Shown here: one piece after another, positions 1-9,408 of the stretch | Numbering within the stretch: the first letter of the stretch is position 1 | Layout of the letters: the number at the start of each line of letters is the position of its first letter | Source: Natronospirillum operosum | GTDB taxonomy: Bacteria > Pseudomonadota > Gammaproteobacteria > Pseudomonadales > Natronospirillaceae | Direction of reading: 5' to 3' | Assembly (NCBI RefSeq): GCF_004768465.1 | Contig: NZ_SRMF01000001.1 | Coordinates: 845,893-909,892, forward strand | Length of the DNA: 64,000 nt | Program-made: the position numbers and the translations under genes | Notes under the pieces: model-generated | Told to the model about the DNA's origin: nothing | Database searches by the model: none | The model's input: only the letters and a program-made list of their open reading frames with translations

Positions 1-217
1 CGTTGCTCGCTACAAATGAGGCACAGGCCCCTGTAGCGAAGCACGTGTAGTGAGGGACGCAAGTCCCGACTGAGGGGCGGCTGATGCCGCCATCGCGACT
101 CGCGTTGCTCGCTACAAATGAGGCACAGGCCCCTGTAGCGAAGCACGTGTAGTGAGGGACGCAAGTCCCGACTGAGGGGCGACTGACACCGCCATCGCGA
201 CTCGCGTCGCTCGCTAC
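1..217. repeat. Tandem REP/BIME-like repeats, 102-bp unit
   Basis: A 102-bp unit (1-102) is repeated almost exactly at 103-204, and a third copy begins at 205 and breaks off at about 217. Each unit holds a forward palindromic element (47-69 and 149-171: GTAG head, then GGGAC-GCAA-GTCCC) and a diverged inverted copy (93-115 and 195-217, ending CTCGCTAC). This head-to-head arrangement matches bacterial interspersed mosaic elements built from REP sequences. The same core recurs at 5953, 5995, 17592 and 18901. It lies just past the 3' end of kdsA and could act as a transcript end or stabiliser (inference). Confidence 0.85.
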
Positions 218-230
218 AGAATTAGGTCCG

Positions 231-1094
<864 letters not shown>

Positions 1095-1223
1095 TCAGTC
1101 GTGCGGGTTCATGTTGATCAACACCTGCACAGTGCCTGAGCGCCTTGTCCGGCCTGTTCCTGAACCTCGGCACAGGGGTCCCTGACATGGATTCCTGATA
1201 CACTGTCGCACCGGTATCGATCA

Positions 1224-3377
1224 ATGGCTCCTATGTTAACAGATCAACAGAAACAGCTCATTCAGAAGGCCTATCGGGATTATCTGGCCGCCCGGGAACT
1301 GCGTCCGCGCAGTGGTCAGCGGCACATGATCGCCCACATTGCCCGCCGCCTGGGCGGTGTTGCGCCTGAGGCGGCAGCAGAACCCGTTCCGGCCTCCACC
1401 GAAGAAGCCTCGGCGTCCGCAGAATCCGATACAGCCGTGGCCGACCGCATTGCGGTGGTGGAAGCGGGCACCGGCACAGGCAAGACGCTGGGCTACCTGA
1501 TTCCGGCGCTGATTATCGCTGCCGAGGAGCGCAAGCAGGTGGTGCTGTCCACTGCCACCGTCGCCCTGCAGGGGCAACTGATGGACAAGGATCTGCCCGA
1601 CCTGCAGGCCTATACCGACCTCTCGTTCGATTATGCCCTCGGCAAGGGCCGCGGCCGATTCTTCTGCGAGGTCAAAGCCGAGCAGGCGCGCGGCGAACTG
1701 GGCACAGAAGCCACTCTGTTTGATCGCGCTGCCGCCACCAGCCAGGCGCTGATGGAGCGCATTGACGGTCTGACCGAGGCCTTTGCCAGCAAGCAATGGA
1801 ACGGCGACCTGGATGGTCTGGAAGAGCAGCCTGACCCGGCGCTGCGCCGGGCCATCACGGCAACCAGTTCGGACTGCCTCGGATCCCTGTGCAGCCGCTA
1901 CAACGAGTGCCCCTATTTCAGTCACCGGCAGCGCCTGAAGGACGTGGATCTGCTGGTGGTCAATCATGATCTGGTGCTCAGCGATCTGGCGCTGGGCGGC
2001 GGCGTGGTGCTGCCGGACCCGGCAGATACGCTCTTCGTTTTCGACGAGGCGCACCATCTGCCCGAAAAGGCGCTGTCCCATTTCACCCTGCGACTCGAAC
2101 TCAGTGCCTTCAGCCAGTTTATCGAGCAGGTCAATCGTCACGCCACCAAGATGGTGTCGGAGCTGCAGGCCTATGATGATCTGGGCGAAGGCCTGGCTGA
2201 TCTGGAATTTCAGGCCCGTGAGACCCGGGACCAACTGCGTCAGATCAGCGCCATGCTGGATCTGGACTGGCAGGGGCAGGGCGGCGGGCGTCCCGGCTAC
2301 TACCGCTTCCCGCTGGGGCAGGTGCCGGAGCCGCTGCGCGTGGCCCTGGTCGAGCTGACTCAGCACCTGAAGCCCATCATCGATTTTCTCAACCGCGCAC
2401 AAAAGCTGATCAATCAGCAATTGCGGGCTGCCAATCCGCCGGCGGGACTGCCGGTGGTGCAGAGCTGGTCACAACAGATCGGCCAGGACCTGGAACTGGT
2501 GCAGGCCGCCATCGACCTGTCACGCCAGTATCAGCAGGCTGACGCCGACACGCCCAATGCGTTCTGGGTGGAGAAAGCCGAAGGCCGGGATGATCTGGCC
2601 CTGATGTGCAGCCCGTTTCTGGCCGGCGGAGTATTGAACCATTACCTCTGGAACCGGGCCTGGGGGGCTGTGCTGACATCCGCCACACTGAGTGTCGGTG
2701 GCGATTTCAGCCGCTTCCGGGTGCATTCCGGCATTCATGACGAGAGTGCTTATCTGCGTGTCGACAGTGCCTTTGACTATGCCCGCCAGGGCGTCATCTG
2801 GTTGCCTGGCAATGCAGCCAACGCCGGCCAGCAGGATCAGCACACCCGGGACCTGGTGTCCCGCCTGCCGACGCTGCTCACCGACCATGCGGCGACCCTG
2901 GTGCTGTTCTCTTCACGGGCGCAGATGGAATCGGTATACGAACAGCTGCCTTCCGCAGTGCGAGAGGCCATTCAGTGTCAGGGCCAGAAAAGCCGGGAAG
3001 CCATTATAGATACCCACCTGCAGCGCCTGGAGCAGGGCAGGAACAGTACCATCTTCGGGTTGGCGAGTTTCTCGGAGGGCATTGACCTGCCGGGCAAGGC
3101 GCTGACGCAGGTGATTATCGCCAAGTTGCCGTTCAGCGTGCCGGATGATCCACTGCAGTCGGCTTCGGCAGAATGGATAGAACAACGCGGCGGCAACCCC
3201 TTCATGCAACTGACGCTGCCCGAGGCCATTATCCGGCTGACGCAGGCCGTGGGCCGACTGATCCGGCAGGATGACGACGAGGGCAGGGTGGTCATTCTCG
3301 ATGCCCGGGTGCGCACCGCGCGCTACGGCAGCCTGGTGCTGAATGCGCTGCCGCCGTTCCGGCGCGATTTCTCGTGA
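1224..3377 (+). CDS. dinG: ATP-dependent helicase, DinG family
   Basis: Superfamily 2 DNA helicase of the DinG/XPD type, which unwinds 5'-3' and resolves structures such as R-loops and D-loops. The 717 residues (717 is close to E. coli DinG) show Walker A AGTGTGKT near 81-88, a DEAH box (FDEAHHLPE) near 273, and the four-cysteine iron-sulfur site formed by FCEVK near 147 and CLGSLC...ECPYF near 218-232. The C-terminal half has SATLS and the arginine-finger region QAVGRLIRQ. An alanine/glutamate-rich insertion lies before Walker A (about 48-75). The start may be ATG 1224 or ATG 1233. It diverges from kdsA across about 150 bp. Confidence 0.93.
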   Translation: MAPMLTDQQKQLIQKAYRDYLAARELRPRSGQRHMIAHIARRLGGVAPEAAAEPVPASTEEASASAESDTAVADRIAVVEAGTGTGKTLGYLIPALIIAAEERKQVVLSTATVALQGQLMDKDLPDLQAYTDLSFDYALGKGRGRFFCEVKAEQARGELGTEATLFDRAAATSQALMERIDGLTEAFASKQWNGDLDGLEEQPDPALRRAITATSSDCLGSLCSRYNECPYFSHRQRLKDVDLLVVNHDLVLSDLALGGGVVLPDPADTLFVFDEAHHLPEKALSHFTLRLELSAFSQFIEQVNRHATKMVSELQAYDDLGEGLADLEFQARETRDQLRQISAMLDLDWQGQGGGRPGYYRFPLGQVPEPLRVALVELTQHLKPIIDFLNRAQKLINQQLRAANPPAGLPVVQSWSQQIGQDLELVQAAIDLSRQYQQADADTPNAFWVEKAEGRDDLALMCSPFLAGGVLNHYLWNRAWGAVLTSATLSVGGDFSRFRVHSGIHDESAYLRVDSAFDYARQGVIWLPGNAANAGQQDQHTRDLVSRLPTLLTDHAATLVLFSSRAQMESVYEQLPSAVREAIQCQGQKSREAIIDTHLQRLEQGRNSTIFGLASFSEGIDLPGKALTQVIIAKLPFSVPDDPLQSASAEWIEQRGGNPFMQLTLPEAIIRLTQAVGRLIRQDDDEGRVVILDARVRTARYGSLVLNALPPFRRDFS

Positions 3378-3380
3378 TGC

Positions 3381-3914
3381 TCAGGTCCGGTGCGCCGTCT
3401 GCTGGGACAACAGATGCCGCGCCAGTTGCTGCCGCATGGGTTCGGGCATGTCCACAAAGGCGGCATGCAGGTTGTAGCCACCGGTGTCCGGCTCACAATT
3501 CACGATCTCGGCGCGCGGATAAATAGCCAGATAGGAAGGGGAAAATACCAGTGCCATGGCCACCCGGTCCCCGATCTTGTAGGCCTGGTGCGACCAGAAG
3601 CTCAGCCCGCCTTCACTGACGGTAATGGTCTGCGGGTCTTCATCAAGGCGGTCCAGTTGCTGGATCAGCAGATTCTGCCGGAACAGGTCGATTTTGCGGT
3701 TGAGTGCCCGCACATAGCGGCTCAGGGCTTTCTCATCCAGGTGCTCGCTCAGCTCCTTCAATTCCTGGTCGACTGCCGCCAGGGCGTTCTCGGCCGTGAC
3801 ATGGCGCAGTTGCGGGAAGTACTCCACCACACTGGGCCGGTCCTCGGCGAATGATGCGGTCAGCACCCAGGCGACATCTTCGATGCGGAAGTAGGCTCTG
3901 CGGTCGTATTCCAT
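3381..3914 (-). CDS. PilZ-domain protein (YcgR-like N-terminus)
   Basis: A 177-residue cytoplasmic protein. RRAYFRI at residues 5-11 resembles a PilZ RxxxR motif but is unusually close to the N-terminus, and SEGGLSFWS near 100-108 matches the second PilZ motif (D/N)xSxxG with the first position changed. A helical stretch at roughly 45-85 separates the two. PilZ domains bind cyclic di-GMP and pass the signal to motility or envelope machinery. The order of motifs suggests a permuted or YcgR-like regulator; c-di-GMP binding is inferred. It is convergent with dinG (3 bp between stops) and divergent from lolC. An AGCCAGT-AG-ACTGGCT hairpin lies upstream at 3964-3979. Confidence 0.7.
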   Translation of the reverse strand: MEYDRRAYFRIEDVAWVLTASFAEDRPSVVEYFPQLRHVTAENALAAVDQELKELSEHLDEKALSRYVRALNRKIDLFRQNLLIQQLDRLDEDPQTITVSEGGLSFWSHQAYKIGDRVAMALVFSPSYLAIYPRAEIVNCEPDTGGYNLHAAFVDMPEPMRQQLARHLLSQQTAHRT

Positions 3915-4018
3915 GGCGGGTCCTGCTGCTTTACCAGATGATGTCTTTACAGACAGAAAGGCCAGCCAGTAGACTGGCTGCCGTTTATCTCTTTCCTGAA
4001 CTATAAGTGAACTTCCGG

Positions 4019-5260
4019 ATGTTACAAAACCTTTCCGTTTTTATCGGACGACGGTACATCGGAGCCAAACGGCGCAATCACTTCATCTCTTTCATTTCCA
4101 CGGTCTCCATGATTGGCCTTACCCTGGGGGTAATGGTACTGATCATCGTGCTTTCGGTCATGAATGGGTTCGAGCGTGAACTGCGCGAACGCATTCTTGG
4201 CATGGTGCCGCATGGCACAATATCCGGTGTGGAGCCGGTCGAGAACTGGGAGGCCCTGCGCGAGCAGGCGCTGGAACATCCCGAAGTGCGGGGTGCAGCA
4301 CCCTACATCAGTGATACCTCCATGCTGATTTCACCCCGGCAGAGCCGTGGCGCTCTGGTCACGGGTACAGACCCGGCCTATATCGATGAGGTATCGATAC
4401 TGCGCAATCACATGGTTTCGGGCAACCTGGACGATCTGACACCGGGGAACTGGAACATTGTGCTGGGGCAGTCCCTGGCGCGCCAACTGGGCGTGCAGGC
4501 GGGCGACCGCATCAATGTCATGGTGCCGGAAGTGTCGGTCAACATCATGGGTGTGCAGCCACGCTTCAAGCGTTTTACCGTTTCAGGCATTTTCCAGGTC
4601 GGCGCTCAGTTGGATGCGGATACCGCCTTTGTGCACATGGAGGACATGGCCACACTGAAGCGCATGCCGGGGGCTGTGCAAGGCATCCAGTTGTCGATGA
4701 ATGATCTGTTCCAGGCGCCCCGTGTCACGCGGCAGCTGGCCATAGACATGCCCGGCCAGTACCAGTTCTCGGACTGGACGCGTACCCAGGGCAATCTGTT
4801 CCAGGCCATTCAGCTCGAGAAACGCATGGTGGGTCTGCTGCTGTTCATGATTGTGGCTGTGGCGGCTTTCAATATTGTGTCCAGCCTGATCATGCTGGTC
4901 ACCGAGAAACAGTCCGATATCGCCATTTTGCGCACCATGGGCGCACGGCCCAGCCAGATCATGGGCATCTTCATGGTACAGGGCGGTGTGGTCGGCGTGG
5001 TCGGCGTGAGCATCGGCATCATACTGGGTATTCTCGGTGCCCTGACCATTGACCGCATTGTAGCCTTTGTCGAAAACCTGTTCGGCTTCCAGGTGCTGGA
5101 CGGCAGCGTTTATTTCATCAGCTATCTGCCTTCTGAACTGCGCCTTGATGACGTGATCCTGGTGGCCTGTGTTTCGCTGGTGGCCAGCTTCCTGTCGACG
5201 CTGTATCCAGCGTGGCGGGCGTCCCGAACCCTGCCTGCGGAGGCCCTGCGCTATGAGTGA
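4019..5260 (+). CDS. lolC: Lipoprotein-releasing ABC transporter permease (LolC/LolE/LolF type)
   Basis: Inner-membrane permease that extracts mature outer-membrane lipoproteins and hands them to LolA. The N-terminus (SLFIG-type motif, RRYIGAKRRNHFISFIS) is typical. One transmembrane helix near residue 25-45 is followed by a large periplasmic domain and three C-terminal helices (about 275-300, 320-350, 375-400). The periplasmic loop NIMGVQPRFKRF resembles the LolC hook that binds LolA. About 413 residues from ATG 4019; a GTG at 4007 would add four. It overlaps lolD by 8 bp, so the two are translationally coupled. No second permease gene follows, unlike the lolCDE arrangement. Confidence 0.9.
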   Translation: MLQNLSVFIGRRYIGAKRRNHFISFISTVSMIGLTLGVMVLIIVLSVMNGFERELRERILGMVPHGTISGVEPVENWEALREQALEHPEVRGAAPYISDTSMLISPRQSRGALVTGTDPAYIDEVSILRNHMVSGNLDDLTPGNWNIVLGQSLARQLGVQAGDRINVMVPEVSVNIMGVQPRFKRFTVSGIFQVGAQLDADTAFVHMEDMATLKRMPGAVQGIQLSMNDLFQAPRVTRQLAIDMPGQYQFSDWTRTQGNLFQAIQLEKRMVGLLLFMIVAVAAFNIVSSLIMLVTEKQSDIAILRTMGARPSQIMGIFMVQGGVVGVVGVSIGIILGILGALTIDRIVAFVENLFGFQVLDGSVYFISYLPSELRLDDVILVACVSLVASFLSTLYPAWRASRTLPAEALRYE

Positions 5261-5933
5261 ATCTGTGCTGTCATGCCGCGAGCTGACCAAGTCCTACCAG
5301 ATCGGGCCTGAACCGGTATGGGTATTCGATGGTCTCAATCTGGACATTCAGGCCGGGGACATGGTGTCCATTGTCGGTACCAGCGGTGCCGGCAAATCAA
5401 CCCTGTTGCATCTGATGGCAGGGCTGGATCTGCCCAGCAGCGGTGCGGTCACCGTCGATGGCGAGGATCTGAGCCGCATGAGCGAGCGTCGGCGCAGCCA
5501 GGTACGCAACGAGACGCTGGGCTTTGTGTTCCAGTTTCATCATCTGTTGCATGAATTCACCGCGCTGGACAACGTCCTGATGCCGACCCGCATTCGGCGC
5601 AAGCCCAATGCGCAGGATCGGGACTATGCACTCAGCCTGCTGGAAGGCGTGGGTGTGGCGCATCGCGCCGAGCACAAGCCTTCGGAGTTGTCGGGCGGCG
5701 AACGCCAACGCGTGGCCATTGCCCGGTCGCTGATGAACCGACCGCGTCTGGTGCTGATGGATGAACCGACCGGCAACCTGGACACCCAGACCTCCGGCCA
5801 GATTCAGGAGTTGATTCTGGGCCTCAACAAGACCGCCCAGTGCAGCTTTGTGGTGGTGACGCACAACCACGATCTTGCCGCCCGCATGCCCGTGCGCTAT
5901 CGGCTGGAGCAGGGGCGTCTGGAGGCCTACTGA
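5253..5933 (+). CDS. lolD: Lipoprotein-releasing ABC transporter ATPase
   Basis: ATPase subunit that powers lipoprotein release by the neighbouring permease. The 226 residues have Walker [10 protein letters not shown] near 43, the ABC signature [15 protein letters not shown] near 147, Walker [13 protein letters not shown] near 166 and the switch histidine in VVVTHNHD near 200. I placed the start at ATG 5253, where the MacB/LolD-type N-terminus ([10 protein letters not shown]) begins; the longer frame upstream is the out-of-frame end of lolC. The ATGA-type overlap with lolC implies co-expression. It is followed by two REP elements. Confidence 0.95.
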   Translation: MSESVLSCRELTKSYQIGPEPVWVFDGLNLDIQAGDMVSIVGTSGAGKSTLLHLMAGLDLPSSGAVTVDGEDLSRMSERRRSQVRNETLGFVFQFHHLLHEFTALDNVLMPTRIRRKPNAQDRDYALSLLEGVGVAHRAEHKPSELSGGERQRVAIARSLMNRPRLVLMDEPTGNLDTQTSGQIQELILGLNKTAQCSFVVVTHNHDLAARMPVRYRLEQGRLEAY

Positions 5934-5952
5934 GGCGGTTGATACCGCTCAA

Positions 5953-6017
5953 TCGGGACTTGCGTCCCTCGCTACCATGAGGCACAGCTCCCTGTCGGGA
6001 CTTGCACTGCTCGCTAC
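5953..6017. repeat. Two REP elements in the same orientation
   Basis: Two minus-orientation copies of the GTAG-headed palindrome, at 5953-5975 (stem GGGAC/GTCCC intact) and 5995-6017 (one arm changed, TCGGGACTTGCACTGCTCGC), separated by about 20 bp that includes ATGAGGCACAG, also present in the repeat at 1-217. They fill the gap between lolD and comEC. The spacer sequence shared with 1-217 shows that the whole mosaic, not just the palindrome, is repeated. Confidence 0.85.
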
Positions 6018-6104
6018 GAAAAAACCTATCCCTTGGGACTGCCCACCGAAACAGGGCCCCTTGATTTAGGCTCGGGGCTGTCTTGCTGGCTCAGGGAAGA
6101 GATC

Positions 6105-8315
6105 ATGAAGCCGGATATCCATTCCTGGCGGGCCTCCTGGGGCATGGGTGGTTTTCTGCTTGGGGCGGCACTGCCGGTACTGTTCCAACCTGTCTGGTGG
6201 GCTATCGCTGCGCTGGCCGGCATTTTGGTATGGCGGTTGCGCTCGGACCTTGTTTGCGCTGCCCTGGTGGGCGTCCTGTGGACGCTGGGGGCGGTACACG
6301 GCAACGTCAGTCAGTTGCTCAGCGAACCCCGTGCGCTGGACCAGATGCCGCTGCAGATCGAACGCTGCTGGTCCTCGGACTGGTCAAGCCGCTGTCTGGT
6401 GAGACAACAGGGCGGTGGCCGCTACTACCTGAACTGGCGCACCGAGGGAACCCCAGAGCCCGGACAGACCGGTATGGCGACCGGGTCGCTGCGTCCCTGG
6501 CGAGCAACAGTCAGCCCCGGGCAGACTTCCTTTGCTCTCTGGATGCTGCGCCATCGTATTCAGGCACAGGGCCAAATAGACGACTTCGAGCAGACAGAAC
6601 CCCGCGCGCTGAACCGCTGGTTGCTCAATCTGCGGGACCGGGTTCGTCAGCGCCCGGTATCGGGTCAGGCCAGAGGCTTCTACGAGGCCCTGGTGCTGGG
6701 TGATCGAGCTGCCATGGATGCGCAGGTCAGAGGGCAGGTTGCTCGCACCCAGACACAGCACCTGCTGGCCCTGTCCGGTTTGCATATCGGCAGCCTGGCC
6801 CTGTGGGCCTACTGGATAGCAGGCTGGGTCTGGCGCCTGCACCCGGTTGGTGTGCGCCAGGACTGGCAGAAACTGGCGGCACTGGTCATTGCTGGCGGCC
6901 TGCTCTGGCTCGCATTGCCGGCAGTGAGTCTGTGGCGGGCTTTTCTGATGGCGTTGCTGCCCGGACTGGCCTGGCTGTATCGCCGCCGTCTGGCGGCCCA
7001 TCACCTGCTGCTGATCATCGGTTGTCTGATGGTCATCGGCGATCCGCTGCTGTGGCTGGACCTAGGTGCCTGGTTCAGTTGGTGGGCCACTCTGGTGCTG
7101 ATCATGCTGGCACGCCATATCGGGCACTGGCCGGGCTGGCGGCAACTGGTCGGTATCCAGTTGAGCCTGTCACTGCTGCTGGTGCCGGTGCATGCGCTCT
7201 GGTCGTTGCCCCTGTTTCCCGCCGGCATGATGCTGAACCTGCTGCTGATTCCGCTGGTCAGCTTTGTGGCGTTGCCGCTGGCCTTTCTGGCCGCTCTCGG
7301 CGTGCCGCTGGCCGCAACCGGGTTTGGCCTGGCGGCCGACCTGTGGCGGCTGTTGCTGGTCCTGTTCGATCAGCCCTGGGCCTGGTTGCCGGTACTGGAT
7401 CCGCTGCAAAGCCTGTTGCTGGCTGCGGGCTGTGCTCTGGGCCTGCTGGTTCGGGCCAGATGGATCTACTGGCTGCTGCTGATCGCGCTGGCCGGCAGTA
7501 CCTTGTGGCACCAGAGCCGCGGGCCGGCGCTGGCTCTCGGGGAGTTTGAGCTCTGGGTGCTGGATGCCGGCCAGGGGCAGGCTGCCATAGTGGAAACTGC
7601 GGCTGGCCGGGTGGTCATGGATACCGGTACCGGGCCACCGGCAGCACTGAACCTGAGTCAGACCCTGTTGCGCTGGTTCTGGTGGCGCCCCCGCGGGGAC
7701 TGGACCACGCTGGTGCTGTCGCGCCCGGGCCGGTTTACCGAGGGCGGCCTGGGGTCACTGGCCACCATGGGGTTCGCGCCCCAGCAGGCGTTCTCGGCCC
7801 GACCACCCAGGTTCTGGCCAGCCGACTGGTCGGAGCCTCGTTTTTGCGACCTGAATGTGCAGTGGCAGCAGGGCGGGGTGCAGTTCCGGTTTCTGCGTCC
7901 GCAGCCAGGCTATCAACCCGAGTCGACCACCGAAGGCGCCTGCATGCTTGAAGTGCGCAGCCCGCATGGGGCCGTGGTGATCTCCGGCGGGGCCGGGGCC
8001 ACCACCGAGCATGGCCTGCTGTTGCGACAGCAACCGGCCCCGGTCGATGTGCTGGTCAGTAGTCGGGGCGGTACGGCGGCGGCCAATACCCGGGCCTGGC
8101 TGGAGGCGCTGCGGCCGCGCCGGGTGGTCCACAGTGCGCAGCGGAACCCTGCCGGTGAGGTTCAGGCCCGCATCGCCGCCGTGGAGGCGGAAGCTCATTG
8201 CACCTGTGGCCGGCACAGTTGGTGGTACCGGTTCACGGAATCGGGATTAATGGAGCAGAGCTATGGCCTAAGGTTGCTCCCATGGCTTAGAATCCCAGCG
8301 CATCAACATACTTAA
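6105..8315 (+). CDS. comEC: ComEC/Rec2 DNA-uptake channel with degenerate metallo-beta-lactamase domain
   Basis: Polytopic inner-membrane protein of the ComEC/Rec2 family, the channel that carries transforming single-stranded DNA into the cytoplasm. 736 residues from ATG 6105 (AGGGAAGAG upstream); an in-frame TTG at 6033 is less likely because it lies against the REP. N-terminal helices, then the competence domain with the LLALSGLHIGSLALWAYW signature near 220, many helices, and a C-terminal metallo-beta-lactamase-like fold from about 480. That last domain has lost its ligands: the expected SHxDxDHxGG reads SRPGRFTEGG near 537, the GD of TGD reads GGAG near 626, and PHHGS reads SSRGGT near 650. 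Channel function is plausible; the nuclease role attributed to this domain is probably lost. Confidence 0.9.
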   Translation: MKPDIHSWRASWGMGGFLLGAALPVLFQPVWWAIAALAGILVWRLRSDLVCAALVGVLWTLGAVHGNVSQLLSEPRALDQMPLQIERCWSSDWSSRCLVRQQGGGRYYLNWRTEGTPEPGQTGMATGSLRPWRATVSPGQTSFALWMLRHRIQAQGQIDDFEQTEPRALNRWLLNLRDRVRQRPVSGQARGFYEALVLGDRAAMDAQVRGQVARTQTQHLLALSGLHIGSLALWAYWIAGWVWRLHPVGVRQDWQKLAALVIAGGLLWLALPAVSLWRAFLMALLPGLAWLYRRRLAAHHLLLIIGCLMVIGDPLLWLDLGAWFSWWATLVLIMLARHIGHWPGWRQLVGIQLSLSLLLVPVHALWSLPLFPAGMMLNLLLIPLVSFVALPLAFLAALGVPLAATGFGLAADLWRLLLVLFDQPWAWLPVLDPLQSLLLAAGCALGLLVRARWIYWLLLIALAGSTLWHQSRGPALALGEFELWVLDAGQGQAAIVETAAGRVVMDTGTGPPAALNLSQTLLRWFWWRPRGDWTTLVLSRPGRFTEGGLGSLATMGFAPQQAFSARPPRFWPADWSEPRFCDLNVQWQQGGVQFRFLRPQPGYQPESTTEGACMLEVRSPHGAVVISGGAGATTEHGLLLRQQPAPVDVLVSSRGGTAAANTRAWLEALRPRRVVHSAQRNPAGEVQARIAAVEAEAHCTCGRHSWWYRFTESGLMEQSYGLRLLPWLRIPAHQHT

Positions 8316-8333
8316 AGCGCAGGGAGAATATCA

Positions 8334-8960
8334 GTGTTCGAGATCGTCAAGGCCGGTGGCTGGCTTATGGTCCCCATTATCATCTGTTCGATCCTCGCCA
8401 TCGCCATCACTATCGAACGCTTCTGGGTGTTGCGGGCCGATCGGGTGGCCCCGCGCGACCTGCTGCCAGCAGTCTGGAAACAGTTGAAGGACAATCGCCT
8501 GTCGGCGGAGTACCTGAAGAACATGCGGCGTGAGACCTGGCTCGGCAGCATTCTGGCGGCGGGCCTGCAACAGAGCCGTATGGGCCGTGAAGCCATGAAG
8601 GACAGCGTGCAGCAGCAGGCCAGCCATGTGGCCCATGAGATGGAGCGTTTTCTGAACACCCTGGGCACCATTGCACTCATTTCGCCGCTGCTGGGGCTGC
8701 TGGGCACTGTACTGGGCATGATCGAGGTGTTTACCGCCATCATGCTGCAGGGCACCGGCAATGCCGGCGTGCTGGCCGGCGGTATTTCCCAGGCGCTTAT
8801 TACCACGGCAGCGGGCCTGCTGGTGGCCATACCCGCCATGATCTTCTACCGGGCACTGCGCCGCCGCGTCGACACCATCCTGATCATGATGGAGCAGGAC
8901 TGCGTCAAGCTGATCGATGCGCTGACGGCCGAACCCCAAAACGCCCAGTCCGGGCAATGA
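8334..8960 (+). CDS. exbB: ExbB/TolQ/MotA-family proton channel subunit
   Basis: Inner-membrane proton-channel subunit that, with ExbD, powers TonB- or Tol-like outer-membrane processes. 208 residues with three membrane segments: about 8-28, then a pair at about 110-135 and 150-180 containing the conserved GLLGTVLGMIEVF and LITTAAGLLVAIPAMI motifs. Start GTG 8334 behind AGGGAGAATATCA. The exbD-like gene follows after 7 bp. A pair in this position (between comEC and lpxK) is conserved in pseudomonads. No tonB or tol genes are nearby, so the partner it energises is unknown. Confidence 0.92.
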   Translation: MFEIVKAGGWLMVPIIICSILAIAITIERFWVLRADRVAPRDLLPAVWKQLKDNRLSAEYLKNMRRETWLGSILAAGLQQSRMGREAMKDSVQQQASHVAHEMERFLNTLGTIALISPLLGLLGTVLGMIEVFTAIMLQGTGNAGVLAGGISQALITTAAGLLVAIPAMIFYRALRRRVDTILIMMEQDCVKLIDALTAEPQNAQSGQ

Positions 8961-8967
8961 GGCAGTC

Positions 8968-9390
8968 ATGAGTCTCAATTTCCGCCGTGCCCAGGAAGAC
9001 GATGTCAGCATCAACCTGACGCCATTGATTGATGTGGTCTTTCTGTTGCTGATTTTCTTTATGGTGACGACCACCTTTACGCGTGAAACCCAGCTCGAGG
9101 TCGAATTGCCGCAGGTACAGTCGGAACAGGCTGTCACCGATAATTTCAGAGTCGATGTTGTCATTGATGCCAGTGGCAATATAGAGATCAATGGCGAAAT
9201 GCTGATCAACAGCCAGGCAGATACGCTGCGCCGGGCGCTGGACACCGTGCTGGATGCCGGCAGTCAGCAGGTGGTGGTCATCACCACTGACCGGCAGACG
9301 CCGTCTCAGGCCCTGCTGACCGTAATGGATGTAGTCGGGCGCATGGGACACAGCCGGATTGCGTTTGCGGCCCAGATCGATGCAGACTGA
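8968..9390 (+). CDS. exbD: ExbD/TolR-family protein
   Basis: 140-residue partner of the preceding channel protein. One N-terminal membrane helix at about 20-42 carries the essential aspartate in LTPLIDVVFLLLIFFM, followed by a periplasmic domain with the repeated D-x-x-G-x-I-E-I-N-G strand pattern (IDASGNIEINGEML). The N-terminal FRRAQEDDVSINLTP segment is typical of ExbD/TolR. It lies 7 bp after exbB and 18 bp before lpxK in a tight run of genes to murB. Confidence 0.93.
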   Translation: MSLNFRRAQEDDVSINLTPLIDVVFLLLIFFMVTTTFTRETQLEVELPQVQSEQAVTDNFRVDVVIDASGNIEINGEMLINSQADTLRRALDTVLDAGSQQVVVITTDRQTPSQALLTVMDVVGRMGHSRIAFAAQIDAD

Positions 9391-9408
9391 AGCGCGAGTC
9401 TCCGCCCG

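Noticed and set aside
1-217. Tandem repeat as a CRISPR array
   Set aside because: Only two units of 102 bp, repeated as whole blocks without variable spacers.
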